Below, piece after piece: positions 1 through 9,720 of a DNA stretch of 48,911 nucleotides. Position numbers and translations under genes: made by a program. The notes under the pieces are model-generated. The model had not been told where the DNA came from and did not search any database. It saw nothing but the letters and a program-made list of their open reading frames with translations. How positions within the stretch are numbered: position 1 is the first letter of the stretch; each line of letters starts with the position of its first letter. The DNA is taken from NCBI GenBank assembly GCA_024643755.1, contig JAHEMG010000003.1, forward strand, positions 5,903 to 54,813. The letters are read 5' to 3'. This stretch comes from Flavobacteriales bacterium. GTDB lineage: Bacteria; Bacteroidota; Bacteroidia; NS11-12g; UBA955.

Positions 1-2082
1 GCGATTTCTGATACTACTGTGATTACCATTAACGATGACAATGCGGCTGAAGGACCAGAAACGATTGTATTGGGTATTGACCAGGCAAACAATTGTGTGA
101 TTGGAACTGAAAAAGCCCATACTGTAACTGTTGCAGACAATGATATTGCGAATGTTATCGTTCCAAATACATTGGTGGTTGTAAAAGAGAATGCAGGTAA
201 AATTGGTGTTGTCTTGAAAATGGATAAGCCTGTATCAACAGCATCTAAAATGATGTTGTTTGTTAAGAGCAAGGGCGACAGTACTTACATTCCTTCTGAG
301 TTCCAATTGGGCAAATCAGGCAATGATTCAACCTTTAATTTGGGATCAAGTACCAAAGCGGATTCAATCATGATCTACGCGAAGGTGAATGACGAGTTCA
401 ATATTGACCAAAACGATACGGTAACGTTGGTTTTGCGTCAAGTAACTGGAAATGCTTACTTGAAAGATACCATCATTACGTTGGTTATGACAGACAACGA
501 CGGTCCTGCGACGGTAGAATTCATTGATAGTAAATTGACCATCACTGAGAACATTGGCAATTTGGCGGTAAAAATTCGTGTTGCTTCGCGTTCAGATGCA
601 GATGCGGACTTTACATTGCGTTGCTACACTGCGTTGAGTACTGCTACAGAAGGGGTTGATTTTAAATTTAATCCTACTTCTAAAATCATCAACATCACTT
701 CTGGCACTCCAGATACCATTGTGGTAAATGTGCCTTTTTACGATGATAAGAATTTTGAATTGACCAAGAAGATCTACTTTGGATTGGGTAATTTGTCGAA
801 TTCGAAAATCACCAAAGGCAAGGATACATTAATTGTAACCTTGTTGAATGATGACTTGCCAATTTATAAAATTGGAACCATCAACAAGCAAACGAATGCC
901 AATAAAACAGCAGACAGTTTGAATGTACGTTGCCGCGTATATGGTACTGTACATGGTGTAAACATGCGTGCTGCTGGCTTGGGCTTCACCATCATGGATG
1001 GCACAGGCGGTATGGGTGTGTTTAGCAATCCCAAGACTTTCGGTTACACAGTAACTGAGGGAGATAGTATCATGTTGCAAGGTTCAGTGAGTCAGTTCCA
1101 AGGAACGGTTCAGATGGACAAATTGGATACAATCATCAAAATTGCTACTGGTCAGCCGTTGAAGAAGGCGAAAGTGGTAAGTGGTGTTGATGAAACTACC
1201 GAGTCTGTATTGGTTCAAATGCGTCGCGTTAAAATGGTGGATCCTACCGAGTGGCCATCTTCTGCGTTGGCTGCCAATGGATTTAAGTATGTGCGTGTGA
1301 TGAATACTTCGGGTCGTGTTGACACGTTGAATATCGACGCGGAAACCGATGTAGATGGTTCTACTGCTCCTGTGGGCTATTTCGATGTAACAGGTATTGG
1401 TGCACAGTTCGATAACAGCTCACCATACATCACGCGTTATGTATTGTCGCCCCGTTCTATCAACGATTTCAAGGCGTCTACTTTGCCAACGGTAAATTTT
1501 GCTAAAAATAAAGATTCAATTTTTGAGCCAGCAGATTCATTCAGAATGGACTTCTCTGTAATTCCTGCGGATGAGAATTTCTCATTTGACGTAGTGGTTG
1601 CTGGCGGTACTGCAGTTTCTCCTACTGATTATGATTTTGCAACACGTAAGATCAACGTAGTGAAGAACGTAAGTAGTTTCTTTATTCGGGCCAACATCAC
1701 TGATGATGGAGATCCTGATGGCGATAAATTGTTGATTTTTGCCATTCGCAATGCTCAAGGTCCATGCTTTATTGGCAAAGACTCTTTGTTGACCTTGAAA
1801 ATCAAAGACAACGAAGCGAGTGTGGTGAAGAAATTTGCAGCCGGTTCTATCAAGATGTATCCAAACCCCAGTGTTGGTACTTTCAACATTGAAAGCGTTG
1901 AGAGTATGAAGTCGGTGAAGGTTTACACCATGAGTGGTCAGTTGGTTCGTGAGGAGAAAATAACCGACATGATGAAGTCAAATGCATTGACATTGGATTT
2001 GCATGTTGTAGCTGGTATGTACCGTGTGCAGATCATTACAGCCTCTGGCGAGATGTATAGTGATTTCTTGAGTGTTCAATAA
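1..2082 (+). CDS. T9SS-secreted Calx-beta-type repeat protein, 5'-truncated
   Basis: The reading frame is open from base 1, so the true start lies outside the window; the ORF-track start at 19 is only an internal GTG. The visible part holds Calx-beta-like segments, recognisable by the acidic turns INDDN, VADND, MTDND and IKDNE that end successive beta repeats. The middle section (about residues 285-470 of the track ORF, from IGTINKQ) looks like an OB-fold-type beta domain rather than a further repeat. The last ~75 residues form a T9SS type A sorting domain: the YPNPS motif, a VYTMSGQLV strand and a final strand with MYRVQI. From family knowledge, such proteins cross the outer membrane by type IX secretion and are attached to the surface or released. 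The ligand or enzymatic role cannot be told. It is followed by a strong terminator. Confidence 0.88.
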   Translation, partial: AISDTTVITINDDNAAEGPETIVLGIDQANNCVIGTEKAHTVTVADNDIANVIVPNTLVVVKENAGKIGVVLKMDKPVSTASKMMLFVKSKGDSTYIPSEFQLGKSGNDSTFNLGSSTKADSIMIYAKVNDEFNIDQNDTVTLVLRQVTGNAYLKDTIITLVMTDNDGPATVEFIDSKLTITENIGNLAVKIRVASRSDADADFTLRCYTALSTATEGVDFKFNPTSKIINITSGTPDTIVVNVPFYDDKNFELTKKIYFGLGNLSNSKITKGKDTLIVTLLNDDLPIYKIGTINKQTNANKTADSLNVRCRVYGTVHGVNMRAAGLGFTIMDGTGGMGVFSNPKTFGYTVTEGDSIMLQGSVSQFQGTVQMDKLDTIIKIATGQPLKKAKVVSGVDETTESVLVQMRRVKMVDPTEWPSSALAANGFKYVRVMNTSGRVDTLNIDAETDVDGSTAPVGYFDVTGIGAQFDNSSPYITRYVLSPRSINDFKASTLPTVNFAKNKDSIFEPADSFRMDFSVIPADENFSFDVVVAGGTAVSPTDYDFATRKINVVKNVSSFFIRANITDDGDPDGDKLLIFAIRNAQGPCFIGKDSLLTLKIKDNEASVVKKFAAGSIKMYPNPSVGTFNIESVESMKSVKVYTMSGQLVREEKITDMMKSNALTLDLHVVAGMYRVQIITASGEMYSDFLSVQ

Positions 2083-2102
2083 TTAGAATTGCATTCATAA
2101 AT

Positions 2103-2129
2103 AAAAAAGGGGGCATTGCCCCCTTTTTT
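2103..2129 (+). terminator. Rho-independent terminator after the T9SS protein
   Basis: A perfect 12-bp stem (six A, GGGGGC, then GCCCCC and six T) closes a 3-nt ATT loop 20 bases after the stop codon. The A and T tracts make it functional in both directions. It separates the secreted-protein gene from the ABC exporter on the same strand. Confidence 0.93.
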
Positions 2130-2151
2130 ATTTCGGTTGTTTTGATTTCGT

Positions 2152-2159
2152 TAATTTCG
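2152..2159 (+). promoter_or_regulatory. Candidate -7 element (TTCG variant) for the ABC exporter
   Basis: TAATTTCG matches the Bacteroidota TAnnTTTG element with one change (T to C). It lies 7 nt before the TTG start codon and directly after the terminator, so a new transcript is expected here. The same TTCG variant recurs before the DUF2795 gene, acpH and leuS. No clear -33 TTG was seen. Confidence 0.45.
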
Positions 2160-2166
2160 CCTTGAT

Positions 2167-3999
2167 TTGAAAGCAGTATTAAAATTTTTGGGTTACGCAG
2201 GGAACCACAAACGGTTGATTTTTCTGAATTTTTTATTCAACCTGTTGTATGTGATTTTTCAATTGGTCACTTTGATGATGATCATGCCTGTGCTACGTTT
2301 CTTGTTTTCTAAAGATGGCGGTAGTGCACAATCATTGGCGAGCAAGAATTATGGGGTAGGACAATGGTTCAATGAGCAATACCAGGGGTTTATATCTTGG
2401 TTTGGTGCGTTGGCGAAAGGAGAGCCATTCACGGCGTTGGCGTATTTATGCGTAGCCTTGGTTTGCGTAACTGTAATGAAGAATGGTTTCCGGTTTTTGG
2501 CCATGAATTTTATGGTGCTAATTCGAAATCGGAGTATTCAAGAGATTCGTCAGGGCGTGTATCAGAAGTGTTTGGATTTGCCTATTGCGTATTTTAATAA
2601 TGAACGAAAAGGCGATTTGATGTCGCGTATGAGCAATGACATCAAAGAAATTGAGTTTGCTTTGATGGTTTCGTTGGAAGCCCTCTATTTTCAGCCATTG
2701 AACATTTTAATTTTCTTGGTGGCTTTGGTTGTGTTATCGGCCAAATTGACCTTATATATCCTTTTCTTCCTACCAATAACGGCGTTAATTATTGGATTAA
2801 TTGGTCGTTCATTACGAAAAAGAAGTGCCAGGAATCAGGCTTTATTGGGTAAGGTCATGAGCGCTTATGAGGAGACCTTGGGTGGAATTAGAATCATCAA
2901 GGCCTTCAATGCGTCATCATTTTTTGCCAAAAAATACAATGAGCAGGATGAGGCATATACCAAGAATAACATTGGGGTTCAGCGCAGGTATGATTTATCT
3001 TCTCCAGTGAGTGAAACCATTGGTATTGCAGTGAGTGCGTTGTTGCTTTGGTTGGGAGGTAGTATGGTGTTTCGGTATGAGCTTGACCCAGAATTTTTCT
3101 TGACGTATTTCGCCATTTTTTCGCAATTAATTCCGCCTTTCAAAGCGTTCTCAAATGCCTTGTACGCTGCGCAAAAAGGTATGGCTAGCTTGGAGCGTAT
3201 TCAAGAGTTGGTATCAGCACCAATTACGGTGGAAGATCCCATTTCTCCGGTGGTTCCTGTGTTTGCAGAATCTCTGACTTTGAACAAAGTAGGATTTTCT
3301 TATTTGGATGGCAGTCAAGTTATTCATGGGTTCGATTTACACATAAAGAAAGGACAAACGATTGCGTTGGTGGGCCCATCAGGCGCAGGAAAGACGACGT
3401 TGACTGATTTGGTAGCGCGTTTTTATGATGTGAGTGAAGGTAGTATTTGTATTGATGGGGTTGATATTCGGAAATTCGAGCAAGAGGCTTTGCGAAAGTT
3501 GATAGGCATTGTCAACCAAGAGAGCATTTTATTCAACGAATCTGTGCGAAATAACATTGCATTGGGTAGACCGGAGTTATCGCTAGAGGAAGTAATTGCT
3601 GCAGCGAAAGCGGCCAATGCCCACGAATTCATCACGGAGATGGAGCATGGTTACGACACGGAGATTGGGGAAAGGGGCGGAAAGTTGAGTGGTGGACAAA
3701 AACAACGTTTGGCTATTGCCCGAGCACTGTTGAAAGATCCTGAAATATTGATTTTAGACGAAGCTACTTCTGCATTGGATAGTAAGAGCGAGAAGGCCGT
3801 TCAGCAAGCGCTAGAGCTATTGATGAAGCATCGTACAAGTATTATTATCGCCCATCGCTTATCGACCGTTGTACACGCCGATTTGATTGTGGTGATGGAT
3901 AAGGGTTGTTTGGTGGAATCGGGTACTCATAACGAACTGTTAGAGAAGAAAGGGATGTATTACAACCTCATTCAACTCCAACAGTTGTTATCCAATTAA
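2167..3999 (+). CDS. MsbA-like ABC exporter, fused permease and ATPase
   Basis: A 610-residue half-transporter. An N-terminal region of six predicted membrane helices (about residues 15-340) is followed by an ABC ATPase domain: Walker A GPSGAGKTT near residue 402, signature LSGGQKQR near 507, Walker B ILILDEATSALD near 528, and the switch histidine in IIAHRLS near 562. All catalytic motifs are intact. By family, such homodimers flip lipid A, lipids or peptides across the inner membrane; MsbA is the closest well-known relative, but substrate cannot be assigned from motifs. The start is a TTG directly after a candidate promoter; no better ATG occurs before the first helix. It runs convergently into ftsH with only one base between the two stop codons. 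Confidence 0.9.
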   Translation: MKAVLKFLGYAGNHKRLIFLNFLFNLLYVIFQLVTLMMIMPVLRFLFSKDGGSAQSLASKNYGVGQWFNEQYQGFISWFGALAKGEPFTALAYLCVALVCVTVMKNGFRFLAMNFMVLIRNRSIQEIRQGVYQKCLDLPIAYFNNERKGDLMSRMSNDIKEIEFALMVSLEALYFQPLNILIFLVALVVLSAKLTLYILFFLPITALIIGLIGRSLRKRSARNQALLGKVMSAYEETLGGIRIIKAFNASSFFAKKYNEQDEAYTKNNIGVQRRYDLSSPVSETIGIAVSALLLWLGGSMVFRYELDPEFFLTYFAIFSQLIPPFKAFSNALYAAQKGMASLERIQELVSAPITVEDPISPVVPVFAESLTLNKVGFSYLDGSQVIHGFDLHIKKGQTIALVGPSGAGKTTLTDLVARFYDVSEGSICIDGVDIRKFEQEALRKLIGIVNQESILFNESVRNNIALGRPELSLEEVIAAAKAANAHEFITEMEHGYDTEIGERGGKLSGGQKQRLAIARALLKDPEILILDEATSALDSKSEKAVQQALELLMKHRTSIIIAHRLSTVVHADLIVVMDKGCLVESGTHNELLEKKGMYYNLIQLQQLLSN

Positions 4000-4000
4000 C

Positions 4001-6085
4001 TTATTCTGACTTTTCGTCAGTAGTTGCTTCTGGTGTTTCTGTATTTTCAGTATCGGCTGCAACCTCAGGTGCGCTTTCTACTGTTGCTTGTTGCTCTTCG
4101 ATATTCTCCGCGGCAGGTGTTTCTATTGCTGATTCAGTGGCAACGACGGGCTCTTCGATGGGATCGTGGGGTCTGCGGCCGATTAAGTCCTCAAGATCTG
4201 CTTTGAACAGAATTTCTTTTTCCAGCAATGCTTTTGCCACTTTTTCCAATTCAGCCTTCTTTTCTGTGAGAAGCGATTTGGTGATGTCATAAGCTTTCTG
4301 AATCAATGCGCGAACTTCCTCATCGATGAGTTCTGCGGTTTTTTCAGAATAAGGCCTTTGATAGCCATATTCACCTTGAGGATCGTGAAAACTCACATGG
4401 CCAACTTTGTCGTTCATACCATAAATGGTAATCATGCTGTAGGCCAGTTTGGTGATTCTCTCAAGATCATTTTGGGCACCCGTAGAAATTTTACCAAAGA
4501 ATATGTCTTCTGCAATTCTGCCTCCCAATGTCATGCACATACTGTCCATGAGCTGCTCTGTGCGATACAAATATTGTTCTTTTGGCAAGTATTGCGCGTA
4601 ACCCAAGGCGGCTACACCCCGTGGGACAATAGACACCTTCAGCAAAGGATCTGCATGGGGCAAATACCAACCGGCGATGGCATGACCAGCTTCGTGATAG
4701 GCTACGATAGATTTTTCTTCGGGACTGATGATTTTGTTTTTCTTTTCCAAACCGCCAATCACGCGATCGATGGCATCTTGAAAATCTTGCATGTCAACGG
4801 CTTCTTTGTTGTGACGGGCGGCAATCAGTGCGGCTTCGTTACAAACGTTGGCAATTTCAGCACCTGCGAATCCTGGTGTTTGTGCGGCTAGTTTGTGCGC
4901 ATCTACATCGGTTGACAATTTTGTCAGTGGCAAGAGGTGTACTTTGAAAATTTCTTCACGACCTTGAAGATCGGGGCGATCTACCGTGATCTGTCTATCG
5001 AAGCGACCTGGTCGCATCAATGCACTATCCAAGATGTCTGGGCGGTTGGTTGCAGCCATGATGATTACACCGCTGTCTGTACCAAAGCCATCCATTTCTG
5101 CAAGCAGTTGATTCAATGTGTTTTCGCGCTCATCGTTGGAACCTTGCATGAGGTTTTTTCCACGTGCACGTCCGATGGCATCAATTTCATCAATGAAGAT
5201 AATACAGGGGGCTTTTTCTTTCGCTTGTTTGAATAGGTCTCTTACGCGACTTGCACCCACACCAACGAACATTTCCACGAAGTCAGAACCGGACAAGGAG
5301 AAGAAGGGAACACCTGCTTCACCAGCAACGGCTTTGGCGAGCAATGTTTTTCCAGTTCCTGGAGGGCCTACCAACAGAACGCCTTTTGGAATTTTACCAC
5401 CGAGGTTTGTATATTTTTTTGGATTCTGAAGGAAATCAACGATTTCCATTACTTCGAGTTTGGCTTCCTGCAATCCTGCAACATCTTTGAATGTTTTGTT
5501 GACTTTGGTGTCTTTATCAAAAAGTTGGGCTTTGGAACGACCGATGTTAAAGATGCTTGCACCTCCACCGGCACCGCCACCTCCGCCCATTCGTCGGAAC
5601 ATCATGTTATAGAAAATCAGGAAGATTCCAATGAAGAAAATCCACTGGAACAGTTCGCCGAAAAGGTCGCTCTGGGTTTCATAGTGGATCAACAGGCTAT
5701 TGGGATCAAGGTTCTTTTCTTTTAGGGTAGATTTTAAATCTTGAATTTCGTTGTTAAGGTACCCTTTCTCGATTTCAAAGCTGAAATTAGGTTCTGTAGC
5801 GCCGAGGTAATCTTGACGTTTTCTTACACCTTTATACCGTTTTTGTTGAACAGCTTCTTGGGTAAGATATACCTCAACAAAACGGTCGTTGACAACCACG
5901 ATTTTCTTCACGTCACCTTGAAGAATCATTTCACGGGTTTCTTTCCAGTTTGTGCTTTGACCTGAGTTTTTGGGTAAGAACAGCATCGCCATCAAAATCA
6001 AGAAGAGCGCACCGTAAATCCAATAAGGGTTAAAGCGGAATCCTCCCGGCTTTTTATTTTCGGGATTGGGTCGATTGTTTTCCAT
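4001..6085 (-). CDS. ftsH: ATP-dependent zinc metalloprotease FtsH
   Basis: A 694-residue membrane-bound AAA+ protease that degrades misfolded membrane proteins and regulatory substrates as a hexamer. Two transmembrane helices (about residues 21-38 and 143-163) flank a periplasmic domain. A Gly-rich linker follows, then Walker A GPPGTGKT at 240-247, Walker B IIFIDE at 295-300, the second region of homology ending MRPGRFDR near 364, and the zinc site HEAGH at 464-468. The C-terminal ~50 residues are an acidic, Glu/Thr/Ala-rich tail beyond the usual end of the protease domain, probably disordered. Start ATG chosen because the helix pattern and family N-terminus follow it. The 370-bp upstream gap holds its promoter. 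It ends one base from the convergent ABC exporter. Confidence 0.98.
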   Translation of the reverse strand: MENNRPNPENKKPGGFRFNPYWIYGALFLILMAMLFLPKNSGQSTNWKETREMILQGDVKKIVVVNDRFVEVYLTQEAVQQKRYKGVRKRQDYLGATEPNFSFEIEKGYLNNEIQDLKSTLKEKNLDPNSLLIHYETQSDLFGELFQWIFFIGIFLIFYNMMFRRMGGGGGAGGGASIFNIGRSKAQLFDKDTKVNKTFKDVAGLQEAKLEVMEIVDFLQNPKKYTNLGGKIPKGVLLVGPPGTGKTLLAKAVAGEAGVPFFSLSGSDFVEMFVGVGASRVRDLFKQAKEKAPCIIFIDEIDAIGRARGKNLMQGSNDERENTLNQLLAEMDGFGTDSGVIIMAATNRPDILDSALMRPGRFDRQITVDRPDLQGREEIFKVHLLPLTKLSTDVDAHKLAAQTPGFAGAEIANVCNEAALIAARHNKEAVDMQDFQDAIDRVIGGLEKKNKIISPEEKSIVAYHEAGHAIAGWYLPHADPLLKVSIVPRGVAALGYAQYLPKEQYLYRTEQLMDSMCMTLGGRIAEDIFFGKISTGAQNDLERITKLAYSMITIYGMNDKVGHVSFHDPQGEYGYQRPYSEKTAELIDEEVRALIQKAYDITKSLLTEKKAELEKVAKALLEKEILFKADLEDLIGRRPHDPIEEPVVATESAIETPAAENIEEQQATVESAPEVAADTENTETPEATTDEKSE

Positions 6086-6131
6086 GTTGTGGTTGTGTAA
6101 TCAAAGGTTAAGCCAAGAATTAAATAATATT

Positions 6132-6139
6132 CAAAACTA
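6132..6139 (-). promoter_or_regulatory. Candidate -7 element for ftsH
   Basis: On the minus strand the sequence is TAGTTTTG, an exact match to TAnnTTTG, 46 nt before the ATG. This predicts a leader of about 42 nt. No -33 element was recognised. Confidence 0.5.
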
Positions 6140-6348
6140 CAATTTTAGTGAGTGAATTGCCATGAAATACGCCGTTTAGGCAGAAATATTGGATGTATCT
6201 GCTAATTTGTCGGATAGTTTCAACAGACTTGTCAGTAAGCAAGCCTATCGCTCAGCGATTTCCGTTTGATTTTTGAATAGCAATTCCGTGTAAAAGCGTT
6301 TGAAAAAGAGATGTTTTGGGAACTGAGCCCTTGGGTAATAAATATTAG

Positions 6349-6399
6349 AATTGTTAATCTATAAATATTCGATGAATCGATTCATAATTTCTAACAATT
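6349..6399. promoter_or_regulatory. Nested inverted repeat, possible operator
   Basis: An outer inverted repeat AATTGTTA (6349-6356) and TAACAATT (6392-6399) surrounds a perfect 14-bp palindrome ATGAATCGATTCAT (6372-6385). It lies about 40-90 bp upstream of the TPR/HTH gene's -7 element. Position and symmetry suit a dimeric DNA-binding protein, possibly the adjacent HTH regulator itself, but that is inference. Confidence 0.45.
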
Positions 6400-6436
6400 A
6401 TGGATTTGTATCGTAAAAATACGCTGAAAACAATGT

Positions 6437-6444
6437 TACTTTTG
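6437..6444 (+). promoter_or_regulatory. Candidate -7 element for the TPR/HTH regulator
   Basis: TACTTTTG matches TAnnTTTG exactly, 11 nt before the ATG, predicting a leader of only about 7 nt. The nearest upstream TTTG is 28 nt away, too far for a normal -33 element. Confidence 0.55.
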
Positions 6445-6455
6445 TAGTAGATTTT

Positions 6456-8369
6456 ATGGGATTTCTAAAAACACTTATCAAGCAATACAAATGGATAGTT
6501 ATTGGTATCGTATCAGTAGTTATCTTATTGATATCATATTGGTTAATGGATTCAGATGAGGATTTTTATCGCGATGAAATTGAACGTACGGTGGAGGTAG
6601 ATTCTGTGATTGCGATGTTAGATAAATTGCCATCTGGAAAATATGAATCGGTGGGGTATGATAAGGTTGCGCAGTACTTTGAGAGTCAGAAAGAGAATTA
6701 TGAGAAGTTATTAACGTATCTGAATGATCGTGTGAGTAGGGATAACACCGAATATGGCATGGCGAGTATGTATGTTGGTCATGGTTTGGTCTCGTTGTCT
6801 AGGGGTGAGTTAGATTCTGTTGTCCATTACATTCAAGAATCGGAAAAGATTATGCCGATGGGCAACAATCGCTGTAGTTATTTCGAATTGATTGCGATGT
6901 ATCACTTAACCCGGGGGGATTTGAAGATGTCAAAGACCTACCTAAACAAAGGATTGGAGGAAGCAATTAGGCGTAGGGATGTTGTTAAGCGAAGGTTTTT
7001 TCTTAACAAGTTGGGATCAATCTGTTTCAGTGAATCATTGTATGGGGCAGCATCCAAGTATTTTTTGGAGGTATATTCTACGTATCCATCGGGCAAGGGC
7101 GTTCCGGCGGAATTGATTGGCAACATCATTTCTGTGAAGATTGTAGAGGGAAATTATCAGGAGGCGGAGGTATTTTGGAAGAAAAACGAGGATTTATTGG
7201 CCAGCGCGCGGGATCGCTATTCTCGGCAGTTGGTCTTGATTAACCGGGTGGAGTTGAATTTGCATTTGGGCAGGGTCGAGGAATCGGAGGATTTATTGAA
7301 TCAATTGCCAGATTCTTTGGTGTTGGGTAGCTTGAGAATTCATCATTTGGCAAATCGCTTGGCATACTTGAAGGAACGGAAGCCATTGGCAATACCTGCT
7401 ACAATTCGCGAGCATTTGGATTGGATTTCGGCAGATTACTTTGGCGCTGTTACCCGATTGGAGCCCTTTTTATTGATGTCGCTGGATGGCAAAGAAAACC
7501 TGTTGGAGGCAGATAGTTTGGAAGCTTGGAAGAATCGTTCAGCGGAGCAATTTGAGGAAAATCCCATGGCATCTTCAAACCATTACAAATTGCTTTCAGT
7601 GATTTACAGCCAACAACCCAAGAAAATGTTGGATGCCTATCAGGTATTGCAGGTTTCCAATGATTACAAGGACAAGTACCATTTGTTGGATGATTCAGTG
7701 AAACGGGCCGATTTTACCGCCAAAAAGGATTTTGAGAGCATGAAAACTAAGCAGTTCGCCTTTGAAAAGGAGATGTTGCAACAGAAAAAAATGAATGGTT
7801 ATTTGGCGGGAACCTATGGATCAGTGGTCTTGACATTGTTTTTATTGGTCCTGTTTTTATGGGCAAGGCAAACGGCAAAGAAGAAGGAATTGGATTGGGC
7901 GCAAATGCAGTTGCATATTCAGGTAGAGGAAAAGGAATTTTTGCAAAAGGAGAAGGAATTGAATGCTAGGATCATCGGACTCAGTGAGTTGGTGATGGAA
8001 AAGAGCTTGGAGTTGAGTAAGAAATTGAAAGTGCTAAACACCAGCAATTCACCAGACATCGAGATTTTGAGGAAAGAATTGGAGGCGTTGGGCAGGGTTG
8101 AAACGACTTCGCGACCGCAGATCGCTGATTCAAAGTTGAAGGAGCAGGGGGATATTCTGGAACAGTATCCTCAATTAAAAGCGATGAATCTCACAGAAAA
8201 GCGGATTTTCATATTGAGTGTAGACGGATATAAATCCAAAGACATCGCTGCGATTGTGGGGGTATCGCCCCAATACATTCACAATGTGCGTTCAAAAATC
8301 CGTAAAGTTCTAGGCGTTGATAACAGCGTGCACTGGGAATCGTTCAAGGACAAACGATTGCACAGCTAA
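6456..8369 (+). CDS. Membrane-anchored TPR protein with C-terminal helix-turn-helix domain
   Basis: A 637-residue protein of a type common in Bacteroidota: signal-sensing TPR region plus DNA-binding domain in one chain. The first helix (residues ~12-30) follows a basic N-terminus; a second (~448-470) is followed by a basic stretch. By the positive-inside rule, the TPR-like repeats (31-447) face the periplasm and the rest faces the cytosol. After helix 2 comes a coiled coil (~475-560), then a LuxR/sigma-region-4-like HTH (~576-620) containing LTEKRIFILS and IAAIVGVSPQYIHNVRSKIR. Probably a one-component transmembrane transcription regulator; its targets are unknown. Codon usage resembles neighbours. 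It is convergent with kynureninase, 2 bp between stops. Confidence 0.82.
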   Translation: MGFLKTLIKQYKWIVIGIVSVVILLISYWLMDSDEDFYRDEIERTVEVDSVIAMLDKLPSGKYESVGYDKVAQYFESQKENYEKLLTYLNDRVSRDNTEYGMASMYVGHGLVSLSRGELDSVVHYIQESEKIMPMGNNRCSYFELIAMYHLTRGDLKMSKTYLNKGLEEAIRRRDVVKRRFFLNKLGSICFSESLYGAASKYFLEVYSTYPSGKGVPAELIGNIISVKIVEGNYQEAEVFWKKNEDLLASARDRYSRQLVLINRVELNLHLGRVEESEDLLNQLPDSLVLGSLRIHHLANRLAYLKERKPLAIPATIREHLDWISADYFGAVTRLEPFLLMSLDGKENLLEADSLEAWKNRSAEQFEENPMASSNHYKLLSVIYSQQPKKMLDAYQVLQVSNDYKDKYHLLDDSVKRADFTAKKDFESMKTKQFAFEKEMLQQKKMNGYLAGTYGSVVLTLFLLVLFLWARQTAKKKELDWAQMQLHIQVEEKEFLQKEKELNARIIGLSELVMEKSLELSKKLKVLNTSNSPDIEILRKELEALGRVETTSRPQIADSKLKEQGDILEQYPQLKAMNLTEKRIFILSVDGYKSKDIAAIVGVSPQYIHNVRSKIRKVLGVDNSVHWESFKDKRLHS

Positions 8370-8371
8370 TC

Positions 8372-9685
8372 TTATCCGGGGAAGTTCTTGAAAGCTTCTC
8401 CAACTGCGTAGACATCACCGAAGCTGTTGTACAAGGGTGCTGGTGCAAGGCGGATGACATTGGGTTCACGCCAATCTGCGATGATGTTTTGTTGGAAGAG
8501 AAAATCGAACAAGGCTTTTCCTTTATCATCGGTTAGGAGACTGAGCTGAGCGCCTCGCTCTTCGGGGTTTGCCGGAGTAATGATGCTAAACTGAAGTACA
8601 GGATTTGCCTTTTTTGCTTCTAAGAGTACAAATTCAAGGAATCCGGTTAACTGCTTACTTTTTTCACGCAATTTGCTGATGTTGGCTTCGTGAAAGATCT
8701 GTAAACTGGCCAAGTGAACAGCCATGCCAAACACGGGTGCATTGCTCATCTGCCAACCGGCTGCCCCAGGTTCTGGAATATAACCGCGCTTCATGAGGAA
8801 ACGAACATCTTCTTTGTGTCCCCACCAGCCCGACATCCTACGGGTTTCGGGATTCAATCCATGTTTTTCATGAATGAAAACGCCCGAAACGTTACCCGGT
8901 CCGCTATTAAGGTATTTGTAAGAGCACCAAGCGGCAAAATCCACATCCCAATCATGCAATTTGAGATCGATATTTCCAGCAGTATGTGCAAGGTCGAAAC
9001 CGGCCAAAGCGCCAACTTCGTGGGCGGCTTGTGTAATGGCTGGAATATTGAAAAGTTGGCCGGTGTAATATTGAACACCAGAGAAGAAAGACAGGGCCAA
9101 TTGATCACCTGCTTCGCGAATGGCGCTGAGAATATCTTCCGTTCTTAGGGTAAATTCACCTTCTCTGGGCGATAATTCAATGACTGCGTCATCGTATTGA
9201 AAACCATACCCTTCTACCTGACTTTGTACGGCGTACATATCGGATGGGAAGGCCCCTGCCTCCATGATGATTTTGTATCGTTGGGGTTTGCGTTCACCGT
9301 TTTCCGTAGTGGTAAATGTGGGGCGATAGAAACTGAACATCAGTAGATGAAGATTCACGGTTAGGTGATTCATCACAACCACTTCATGGGCTTTCGCTCC
9401 TGCAATTTCTGCCGTATAATCGGTGAGAAATTTATGATAATGAAACCAGGGTTTGCGACCGTGGAAATGGCCTTCAACACCCCACTTAGCCCAATCTTCT
9501 AATTCATTGACCAGTGCTTGTTGCGCACTTTTTGGCTGAAGTCCGAGTGAGTTTCCGCACAAATATATTTGAGATTCACCGGCCTCGCTCTTAGGGAAAA
9601 TGAACTGGTCACGAAATGTTGAAAGGGTATCATGCTGATCCAATTGAGCAGCGAAGTTTGCGGTATTTTCAAACGATGGATTCAC
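8372..9685 (-). CDS. kynU: Kynureninase
   Basis: A PLP-dependent hydrolase that splits L-kynurenine or 3-hydroxykynurenine into (3-hydroxy)anthranilate and alanine, in tryptophan breakdown or de novo NAD synthesis. Recognised by the fold-type I pattern: GNSLGLQPK near the N-terminus, FDLAHTAGN, and SYKYLNSGPG with the PLP lysine near residue 253. Length with the chosen start is 437 residues, typical of the family. The GTG at 9685 was chosen over the ORF-track TTG at 9730 because an exact -7 element (TACCTTTG) sits 4 nt before it; the TTG lies upstream of that promoter. Other pathway genes are not in the window. Diverges from a marR gene, which is a possible regulator. Confidence 0.95.
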   Translation of the reverse strand: MNPSFENTANFAAQLDQHDTLSTFRDQFIFPKSEAGESQIYLCGNSLGLQPKSAQQALVNELEDWAKWGVEGHFHGRKPWFHYHKFLTDYTAEIAGAKAHEVVVMNHLTVNLHLLMFSFYRPTFTTTENGERKPQRYKIIMEAGAFPSDMYAVQSQVEGYGFQYDDAVIELSPREGEFTLRTEDILSAIREAGDQLALSFFSGVQYYTGQLFNIPAITQAAHEVGALAGFDLAHTAGNIDLKLHDWDVDFAAWCSYKYLNSGPGNVSGVFIHEKHGLNPETRRMSGWWGHKEDVRFLMKRGYIPEPGAAGWQMSNAPVFGMAVHLASLQIFHEANISKLREKSKQLTGFLEFVLLEAKKANPVLQFSIITPANPEERGAQLSLLTDDKGKALFDFLFQQNIIADWREPNVIRLAPAPLYNSFGDVYAVGEAFKNFPG

Positions 9686-9689
9686 ACTG

Positions 9690-9697
9690 CAAAGGTA
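9690..9697 (-). promoter_or_regulatory. -7 element for kynureninase
   Basis: On the minus strand TACCTTTG, an exact TAnnTTTG match, followed by 4 nt and then the GTG start. Using the spacing seen at ffs, transcription would begin on the start codon itself. Confidence 0.65.
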
Positions 9698-9720
9698 CAA
9701 CGATAATTTACATGCGGAAT

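Larger units (their letters stand above)
6086..6455. other. 370-bp divergent intergenic region between ftsH and the TPR/HTH gene
   Basis: No ORF or RNA gene is visible. It holds the ftsH -7 element at 6132-6139, a small ATCGCT-C-AGCGAT hairpin at 6247-6259, an AT-rich section with a nested inverted repeat (6349-6399) and the -7 element of the downstream gene at 6437-6444. Confidence 0.7.

Noticed and set aside
4358-4891. 177-residue ORF on the plus strand inside ftsH
   Set aside because: Lies wholly antisense to a fully conserved FtsH coding region; composition is that of a reverse-frame shadow, with no promoter or family match.
6247-6259. ATCGCT-C-AGCGAT hairpin in the ftsH upstream region
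   Set aside because: Only 6 bp with one-base centre, no T tract and no clear relation to a promoter.
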